Source: Mediterranea sp. (in: CFB group bacteria)
GTDB lineage: Bacteria > Bacteroidota > Bacteroidia > Bacteroidales > Bacteroidaceae
NCBI GenBank assembly: GCA_031261785.1
Contig: JAISIZ010000114.1
Location: 1 to 41,329, forward strand
Direction: 5' to 3'
DNA length: 41,329 bases
The notes under the pieces were generated by a model. The model had not been told where the DNA came from. It did not search any database and saw only the letters and a list, made by a program, of their open reading frames with translations. This document shows, one piece after another, positions 36,094 to 41,329 of this stretch. Position numbers and translations under genes: made by a program. Position 1 is the first letter of the stretch, and each line of letters opens with the position of its first letter.

Positions 36094-36975
36094 TTATTCT
36101 TTATCCTTGGTTCTTGATTCTTCGTTCCTCGTTTCTATCGACTTCAGCCGACGTTGAAACTGCTCCTCAGCCGTTGTTTGCCTGACGTAGGCCATCAGTG
36201 TCCGGGCGTCGTCGCCTATAGGCTCACGAGTGGGTGCGGGATGTCGTTCGGCCAAGTCGGCTATCTGCTTGGCGGCCAAGTCGGCGTCGAGACCGTGTGC
36301 CTGCCCTGTATTCATGCGCATGGCGAAGCGGTCGAACATGTCTTCGTACACCTCCCGCTGCCCGGGCGTAAACGATGAACGCACGTGCTCGATGGCGGCT
36401 GCTGTCTTGGCGGGTCCGCCTGTGCGCATATTGCCGCATACGGCCGTCAGCACTTCCACGCCCGACGCGGCCAGCTCGGCCTTGTAGACGGTCATGAACG
36501 CCTCGGCGGCTGCTTTGCTGGCCGACGAAAGCCCATTGAACGGGCTGGGGAAGTCGACGCTCATCGTACTTACTTGCACCACCCGTCCGTTCGCCTCGCG
36601 TAAGGCAGGCAAGAAGGCGTTGATCACCGTCAGCACGGCGAAGGTGTTGACTTCGAACTCGCGGCGCACGGCGGTGAGCGTCATGGTCTCGAGCGGACCT
36701 GGGGTGAGGATGCCGGCGTTGCTGACAAGCAAGTCGAGCTTGCCGTCGGTCGCTCCGCTCACGGCCGCGGCCATGTTTAACACTTCGGTGGGAAGAGTGA
36801 TGTCGCACAAGGTGAGGCGCGCCATTCCGGCGGTAGCGGCGGCGAGGTCGTCGATCTCCGCTTTCGATGCGGCGGTGCCGAACACTTGGTAACCTCTTCG
36901 TACCAATTCAAACGCCAGGTTGCGGCCCAATCCGCTCCCGGCACCGGTTATCATTACTGTTTTGTTTCTCATCAT
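36094..36975 (-). CDS. short-chain dehydrogenase family protein lacking the catalytic Tyr
   Basis: A 293-residue classical-SDR-like protein. The cofactor-binding TGAGSGLGRN (residues 10-19), the NAG motif (SNAG, 85-88) and VVQVST with the active-site region are intact. In the Y-x-x-x-K motif the Lys is kept (Lys154), but the Tyr position is Ser150 (SSASK), and the usual catalytic Ser position is Thr137. It probably still binds NAD(P)(H), but normal SDR catalysis is doubtful. A long C-terminal extension (about 230-293) is charged. It lies 12 bases upstream of the SnoaL-like gene. No clear promoter was found upstream. Confidence 0.88.
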   Translation of the reverse strand: MMRNKTVMITGAGSGLGRNLAFELVRRGYQVFGTAASKAEIDDLAAATAGMARLTLCDITLPTEVLNMAAAVSGATDGKLDLLVSNAGILTPGPLETMTLTAVRREFEVNTFAVLTVINAFLPALREANGRVVQVSTMSVDFPSPFNGLSSASKAAAEAFMTVYKAELAASGVEVLTAVCGNMRTGGPAKTAAAIEHVRSSFTPGQREVYEDMFDRFAMRMNTGQAHGLDADLAAKQIADLAERHPAPTREPIGDDARTLMAYVRQTTAEEQFQRRLKSIETRNEESRTKDKE

Positions 36976-37130
36976 AGTGTAAGTGTTTTACTTATATACG
37001 GTATGAACGCAAGGCCACGGGATTTTGTTCTACGATAATTCGTGGAATAGCGTTCATAAAGTGTTAAGTCGCGGAAAAAATATCCTCTATTCGACTGCGA
37101 TGACACTACTTTTCCCTATACTGTATTCTA

Positions 37131-37180
37131 CGCACCCCAGCGGGGTGATGACTTGCTCGAAAGGGATGGGCCGTTTGCGC
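37131..37180. repeat. internally deleted relic of the MITE-like repeat
   Basis: GCACCCCAGCGGGGTG is followed after two bases by GACTTGCTC-AAAGGGAT and a GTTT-CGC end. These are the left core and right end of the 150-bp element at 40673-40822, with about 80 bases of the middle missing. Confidence 0.7.
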
Positions 37181-37228
37181 AAAACTACCCTGAGCCAGGT
37201 ATAATGACCGATTGGGGATATAAAGAAT

Positions 37229-37256
37229 CTGTGTAACTCTGTGTCCTCTGTGGTGT
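37229..37256. repeat. short CTGTGT simple repeat before tex
   Basis: Three copies of CTGTG at intervals of about 10 bases (AATCTGTGTAACTCTGTGT then CCTCTGTGGT). Nothing else besides the MITE relic and the tex promoter is seen in the gap 36976-37307. Confidence 0.5.
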
Positions 37257-37273
37257 TATTTCCCGCTTTTGCC

Positions 37274-37303
37274 TTGATTTTTATCCGAATTCGCTTACTT
37301 TCG
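37274..37303 (+). promoter_or_regulatory. tex promoter, start codon immediately downstream
   Basis: TTG at 37274-37276, a 19-base spacer and TACTTTCG at 37296-37303 form a good Bacteroidetes promoter. Transcription would begin at about 37307-37310, that is, at the tex ATG (37308). Confidence 0.65.
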
Positions 37304-37307
37304 CGAC

Positions 37308-39476
37308 ATGAAACAACAACATACCCCCGAGGCCGGGCCGGAAGCCGCCCCTTACGCCTCCCTCATCGCCGAACGTCTGGCCATTCCCGCCCGACAAGTG
37401 GAAAGCACGCTCCGCCTGCTCGACGAGGGCGCCACCATCCCCTTCATCAGTCGCTACCGCAAGGAAGCCACGGGCGGACTGGACGAGGTGCGGATAGAAG
37501 CCATCAACGACCAATACGCCGCGTTGCGCGAGATGGCCAAGAGGAAAGAGACCATCCTCGCCACCATCGGCGAGCAGGGCAAGCTCACCCCCGAGCTGGA
37601 ACAACGTATCGACGGCACTTGGGACGCCGCCGCGCTGGAGGACATCTACCTGCCTTACAAACCCAAGCGAAAGACGCGGGCCGAGGTGGCCCGGCAGCGA
37701 GGACTGGAGCCACTGGCCACCTTGCTGACATTGCAACGCGAGAGCCATCCCGAGGCGCGCGCGGCGGCTTTCGTGAAGGGCGAGGTAACGAGCGTGGACG
37801 AGGCCCTGAAGGGCGCCCGCGACATCATCGCCGAGCAGGTCAACGAGGACGAGCGCGCCCGCGAGACGGTGCGCACGCAGTTTGCCCATCGCGCCGTTAT
37901 CGCGGCTAAGGTGGTGAAGGGCAAGGAGGAGGAGGCGGCCAAGTACCGCGATTATTTCGACATCAGCGAGCCGCTCAAGCGGTGCGCCTCGCACCGCCTG
38001 CTCGCCATCCGCCGCGCCGAGGACGAGGGGCTGCTGCGGGTCTCTATCGCCCCCGACGACGATATCTGTCTCGAACGGCTCCACCGGCGCTTCGTGCACG
38101 GCACGGGAGCCTGCTCCCAGCAGGTGGGCGAGGCCGTGACCGACGGTTACAAACGTCTGCTTCGGCCCTCCATCGAGACGGAGTTCGCCGCCTCTTCCAA
38201 GGAGAAGGCCGACACGGAAGCCATCCGCGTGTTTGCCGAGAACCTCCGCCAGCTGCTCCTCGCCCCGCCCCTGGGACAGAAGCGGGTGCTGGCCATCGAC
38301 CCGGGTTTCCGCACGGGCTGCAAGGTGGTATGTCTCGACGCGCAAGGCAACCTGGCGCACAACGAGAATATCTATCCCCATCCACCCGTGGGCAAGACGG
38401 CCGAGGCGGCCGCCAAGCTGCGGAAGATGGTGGAGGCCTACGCCATTGAGGCCATAGCCATAGGCAACGGCACGGCGAGCCGGGAGACGGAGGACTTCGT
38501 GGGACGCGTGGGCTTCGACCGCCAGATCCCCGTCTTCGTGGTGAGCGAGCAGGGAGCGTCCATCTACTCCGCCTCGAAGGTTGCCCGCGACGAGTTTCCT
38601 GATTACGACGTCACCGTGCGCGGCGCCGTATCCATCGGCCGCCGCCTCATGGACCCGCTGGCCGAGCTGGTGAAGATCGATCCCAAGTCCATCGGCGTGG
38701 GACAGTACCAGCACGACGTGGACCAAGGCCGGCTGAAACGGGCGCTGGACCAGACGGTGGTGAACTGCGTGAACCGCGTGGGGGTGAACCTCAACACCGC
38801 CGGCAGCTTCCTGCTCACCTACATCTCGGGCCTGGGGCCGCAGCTGGCGAAGAACATCGTGGAGTATCGCGCGGCCAACGGCCCGTTCGCCTCGCGCAAG
38901 GAGCTGATGAAGGTGCCCCGCATGGGCGCCAAAGCCTTTGAGCAATGCGCCGGATTCCTGCGGGTGACCGACGCCAAGAACCCACTCGACAACACCGCCG
39001 TGCATCCCGAGAGCTATCCCGTGGTGGAGCGGATGGCCAGCGACCTGGGCTGCACCGTGAGCGAGCTGATAGCCGACAAAGCCCTGCGCCAACGCGTCGA
39101 CGTGAACACTTACGTGACCCCCACCATCGGGCTGCCTACGCTGACCGACATCATGCAGGAGCTGGACAAGCCGGGACGCGACCCCCGTCCGCCCATCCGT
39201 GTCTTCGAGTTCGACCCCAACGTCCGCTCCCTCGCCGACCTGCACGAGGGCATGGTGCTGCCCGGCATCGTGGGCAACATCACCAACTTCGGCGCGTTCG
39301 TCGACATTGGTATCAAGGAGAACGGATTGGTGCACGTCTCGCAGCTGGCCGACCGCCGCGTGTCCGACCCCGCCGAGGTGGTCAGCATCCACCAGCACGT
39401 CATGGTGCGGGTGATAGGCATCGACACGGCGCGTTGGCGCGTCAGCTTGAGTATGGTTGGGGTGGCTCAGCAGTGA
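37308..39476 (+). CDS. tex: Tex-family RNA-binding transcription accessory protein
   Basis: A 722-residue nucleic-acid-binding protein related to eukaryotic Spt6, involved in transcription elongation and RNA metabolism. Order of domains: helical N-terminal HTH region (TIPFISRYRKEATGGLDEV), a coiled linker, a YqgF/RNase H-like domain (about 320-450, VLAIDPGFRTGCKVV), helix-hairpin-helix domains (about 495-560, NLNTAGSFLLTYISGLG), and a C-terminal S1 domain (about 640-710, GMVLPGIVGNITNFGAFVDI). Length is normal. No other ATG lies near the N-terminus, so 37308 is the start even though it leaves almost no leader. The last 35 bases overlap the convergent CPBP gene. Confidence 0.96.
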   Translation: MKQQHTPEAGPEAAPYASLIAERLAIPARQVESTLRLLDEGATIPFISRYRKEATGGLDEVRIEAINDQYAALREMAKRKETILATIGEQGKLTPELEQRIDGTWDAAALEDIYLPYKPKRKTRAEVARQRGLEPLATLLTLQRESHPEARAAAFVKGEVTSVDEALKGARDIIAEQVNEDERARETVRTQFAHRAVIAAKVVKGKEEEAAKYRDYFDISEPLKRCASHRLLAIRRAEDEGLLRVSIAPDDDICLERLHRRFVHGTGACSQQVGEAVTDGYKRLLRPSIETEFAASSKEKADTEAIRVFAENLRQLLLAPPLGQKRVLAIDPGFRTGCKVVCLDAQGNLAHNENIYPHPPVGKTAEAAAKLRKMVEAYAIEAIAIGNGTASRETEDFVGRVGFDRQIPVFVVSEQGASIYSASKVARDEFPDYDVTVRGAVSIGRRLMDPLAELVKIDPKSIGVGQYQHDVDQGRLKRALDQTVVNCVNRVGVNLNTAGSFLLTYISGLGPQLAKNIVEYRAANGPFASRKELMKVPRMGAKAFEQCAGFLRVTDAKNPLDNTAVHPESYPVVERMASDLGCTVSELIADKALRQRVDVNTYVTPTIGLPTLTDIMQELDKPGRDPRPPIRVFEFDPNVRSLADLHEGMVLPGIVGNITNFGAFVDIGIKENGLVHVSQLADRRVSDPAEVVSIHQHVMVRVIGIDTARWRVSLSMVGVAQQ

Positions 39477-40329
39477 CGGCCCGTTGTCGCTCGCGCCGCT
39501 CGCCCCAACAGATGATGAGCGCTATGCCCGCCAGCACCAGCAGCGTACAGGGGATGGAACCTTCGAAGCCGAACGCTCCGCCGTTCCATACGTTTTCGAC
39601 AGGCAGCCGTTGTGTCAGCATGCTCTGCCCAAATTCCTGCCCGCTCACTTCGTAGCCCAGCACAGGCCCTTGCAGCCAGTTCCAGAAGAGGTGGAGCGAG
39701 ATGGGAAATGCCAGGTTGTGGGTGTAGAGGTACGACGCGCCGAGCAATAGGCCAGCCAGCACGAGATTGACGAAGGACAGCACGGAGATGCCGGGATTGA
39801 ACAGGTGCAAGGCGGCGAACAGGGCCGATGTGAGGAACAGTGCCGCGAACCGGTTCATGCGTGTGTGCAGCAGGCGGCTGAGGATATAGCCGCGAAACAT
39901 CATCTCTTCGCCCACGGCCACCAAGATATAGAATAGAAATAGGAACAGCAGCTCGCTGGCGTCGAACCGGAAACCCGTCAGCTCGATTGTGCCCACGCCC
40001 AAGCCGAAGCCAAGGGCGATGCCGTAGATGACGACGGCGAACGCCAATCCCCATGCCACATCCTTCATCCGTCCCCGGAACGAGAAACCGAGGTCGGACA
40101 TCGGGCGCCCTTCGATACGGCACAGGATAAAGCTGGCAAGCGCGATCACCACGACCTGCGCCGCCATAGCGAAGAATTCTATCCACATATCGTCGTGGAC
40201 AAGTTTTATCGGCACTGTCGCCAGCATGAGGAAGCCCACGAATAAAATAAAGAATAGCGGAATGCCCGCCCATGCGGGGAGCCGGAGCTTCGTCCTCCCC
40301 TTGTCAGTTAACGTTTCAACAGAATTCAT
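39442..40329 (-). CDS. CPBP-family intramembrane metalloprotease
   Basis: A 295-residue membrane protein of the CPBP (Abi/Rce1-like) family. About eight hydrophobic segments. Catalytic motifs are complete: EExxxR as Glu141-Glu142-x-x-x-Arg146 (GEEMMFRGY), FxxxH ending at His175 (FAALH), and HxxxN as His213-Asn217 (HLFWNW). Such proteases cleave prenylated or membrane-bound substrates; in bacteria some are linked to bacteriocin immunity, but no such genes are near. The C-terminal 50 residues are variable. The 3' end overlaps tex. Confidence 0.9.
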   Translation of the reverse strand: MNSVETLTDKGRTKLRLPAWAGIPLFFILFVGFLMLATVPIKLVHDDMWIEFFAMAAQVVVIALASFILCRIEGRPMSDLGFSFRGRMKDVAWGLAFAVVIYGIALGFGLGVGTIELTGFRFDASELLFLFLFYILVAVGEEMMFRGYILSRLLHTRMNRFAALFLTSALFAALHLFNPGISVLSFVNLVLAGLLLGASYLYTHNLAFPISLHLFWNWLQGPVLGYEVSGQEFGQSMLTQRLPVENVWNGGAFGFEGSIPCTLLVLAGIALIICWGERRERQRAVTAEPPQPYSS

Positions 40330-40419
40330 AGTTACTATTATTAGATGTTATTAAAGAAAGTTTCCTACCCTTGTGTTTTCCCTCTCCTCCGCCCTCCTGA
40401 CAACCTCTCCTTGCGCCAT

Positions 40420-40656
40420 TTACGCCTCCGGCACGCCAATCTCGTACAGGAACTCGGGAGCCAAGTCGATGCCGCCCACCCATTCGATGGTGACAGGTGT
40501 CAAGCCATATTGGACAAACAGCTCTTTGTCCAGCAACTTCGAGAAAATTTCTCCCGTGAGGTAGGGACGCAAGTCGGCAACTCGTTTCTCGCCATCGCTG
40601 AAAGTGAGCAGTAGTTCATAGTCCTTGATGTAATCTACGTCAATCACTCGTAACAT
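40420..40656 (-). CDS. DUF2442 family protein
   Basis: A 78-residue protein of DUF2442: VIDVDYIKDYELLLTFSDGE, then RVADLRPYLTGEIFSKLLDK and a C-terminal IEWVGGIDLAPEFLYE. The family often pairs with an upstream DUF4160 gene in an accessory, possibly toxin-antitoxin-like module. Here the upstream side (above 40656) holds only the MITE-like element, so the partner is missing. No Shine-Dalgarno is visible. Confidence 0.85.
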   Translation of the reverse strand: MLRVIDVDYIKDYELLLTFSDGEKRVADLRPYLTGEIFSKLLDKELFVQYGLTPVTIEWVGGIDLAPEFLYEIGVPEA

Positions 40657-40672
40657 GAGGCATAGTTATTTT

Positions 40673-40822
40673 AACTGCTTATCCTTTTTGAGCAAGTCAG
40701 CACCCCAGCGGGGTGCCAGCTTAATAGCCCGGTAGCTTGCTGCCGGGTTGTATGCCGCACACCGTGCGCCTCCGTAGGTTGCGCACATCATAAGCTGACT
40801 TGCTCAAAAGGGATAAGCAGTT
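40673..40822. mobile_element. MITE-like element, 150 bp with 29-bp terminal inverted repeats
   Basis: Left end AACTGCTTATCCTTTTTGAG continues with CAAGTCAGC; the right end is its reverse complement with one mismatch (GCTGACTTGCTCAAAAGGGA then TAAGCAGTT). The interior has three small hairpins: CACCCCAGCGGGGTG, CCCGGTAGC-TTGC-TGCCGGG and a GCGCAC-type inverted repeat. There is no open reading frame and no obvious target-site duplication. A deleted relic lies at 37131-37180. It is therefore a dispersed non-coding repeat, probably moved by a transposase elsewhere. Confidence 0.8.
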
Positions 40823-41123
40823 TCGCGAATTTACGAAGAAGTTTCGGATAATATACGGCTTACTCGTCGTTTCTTTACTTCATCACTTTTCTCCGCCACT
40901 ACATAGCGTGCATGGATAATCAATCACTTACTGGCTAAAATAGGGTAGTGCAGGGTGACGTAAGCTGGGAAAGTCGTCACTTTGTGTCTTGTATGCGGGA
41001 AGAAGGAGAGTTCTGGCATTATCCGTGTCGTCGTGAGCGAATCTTCGCTGATCCGCAAAGATCCCATGCGCCGCATGGAGGTTTCACGATCCCGACAAAT
41101 TTCAATCGCGGATTCGCGAGGAG

Positions 41124-41329
41124 CAAAAAGCCCGGGCTTTTGTAATCAGATTTCGGGAATGGGAAAAAAAAGCCCGGGCTTTTGTAATCAGATTTCGGGA
41201 ATGGGAAAAAAAGCCCGAGCTTTTGTAATCAGATTTCGGGAATGGAGAAAAAAGCCCGGGCTTTTGTAATCAGATTTCGGGAATGGGAAAAAAAGCCCGG
41301 GCTTTTGTAATCAGATTTCGGGAATGGAG
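41124..41329. repeat. 41-42-bp tandem array of terminator-like hairpins, runs off the window
   Basis: Five copies in a row with GCCCGGGC cores at 41130, 41172, 41213, 41254 and 41295 (spacing 42, 41, 41, 41). Each unit has AAAAAGCCCGGGCTTTT, a self-complementary hairpin with T-run, then GTAATCAGATTTCGGGAATG. Copy 3 reads GCCCGAGC. Copies differ otherwise only in A-run length and GGG/GAG, so the array is recent. The last unit is cut by the window edge. No spacers and no gene. Confidence 0.92.

Noticed and set aside
37281..39398. 705-codon open frame antisense to tex
   Set aside because: Shadow of a GC-rich gene: third-position G/C bias keeps the opposite strand open. The translation is His/Val/Gly-rich with no domain, while tex on the other strand is unmistakable.
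39442..40656. Phage-defence or bacteriocin-immunity island (CPBP, DUF2442)
   Set aside because: CPBP proteases are widespread and the neighbours are tex and a repeat; no toxin, bacteriocin or defence nuclease is present.
41124..41329. CRISPR array
   Set aside because: Units are contiguous and identical throughout, with no unique spacers, and no cas genes are present.

Overview
The window looks like a chromosomal segment of a GC-rich member of the Bacteroidales. The signs are Bacteroidetes-type promoters (TTG / TAnnTTTG or TAnnTTCG), few Shine-Dalgarno sites, and families common in the phylum: YjbH, GH127, DUF2582, DUF6722-like, a DUF3987/HU cassette remnant and NapH-type polyferredoxins. Tannerellaceae is plausible, but the sequence alone does not fix the genus.

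Layout. 1-3.4 kb: tRNA-Pro with its terminator, a patatin-like lipase, a cytoplasmic GH13 enzyme and a GNAT acetyltransferase. 3.5-11.2 kb is housekeeping: pheT, yebC, an Nramp metal transporter, xth, a DUF2582 winged-helix protein and lepA. 11.2-12.5 kb holds no intact gene; it contains a minisatellite and the wreck of a DUF3987/HU cassette. 12.5-15 kb: an S41-family lipoprotein that has lost its catalytic Ser and Lys, and a cytosolic 5'-nucleotidase. 15-18.7 kb: a three-gene envelope operon (YjbH-like protein split in two, then a large lipoprotein) ending in a strong terminator. 18.8-19.2 kb: two tiny membrane proteins. 19.2-27.2 kb, minus strand: a CCA-adding/HD enzyme, a transglutaminase/thioredoxin-like protein with an AT-rich mosaic segment, a secreted TPR protein and a GH127 lipoprotein, interrupted by a structured 0.8-kb region with a 46-codon small ORF. 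27.3-30.5 kb: orphan vsr, hydF and nhaA. 30.5-35.4 kb, minus strand: map sits directly behind a RelE-type toxin-antitoxin pair, which follows a redox operon (NapH-NapG-like polyferredoxin, Tat/lipoprotein aldo-keto reductase with ferredoxin domain, DUF1893). 35.6-37 kb: SnoaL-like protein and an SDR without its catalytic Tyr. 37.3-40.7 kb: tex, a CPBP protease and DUF2442. 40.7-41.3 kb: a 150-bp MITE-like element with 29-bp inverted ends and a 41-bp tandem array of hairpins that runs off the window.

How genes work together. The most coherent less-described unit is the redox operon. A membrane polyferredoxin carries an internal twin-arginine signal ahead of its second ferredoxin half, and the next gene encodes a Tat-type lipoprotein aldo-keto reductase with two further [4Fe-4S] motifs. 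This suggests electrons are carried across the inner membrane to an envelope reductase. The YjbH pair plus lipoprotein looks like an exopolysaccharide-linked envelope unit. Three convergent pairs overlap at their 3' ends (vsr/hydF, nhaA/map, tex/CPBP).
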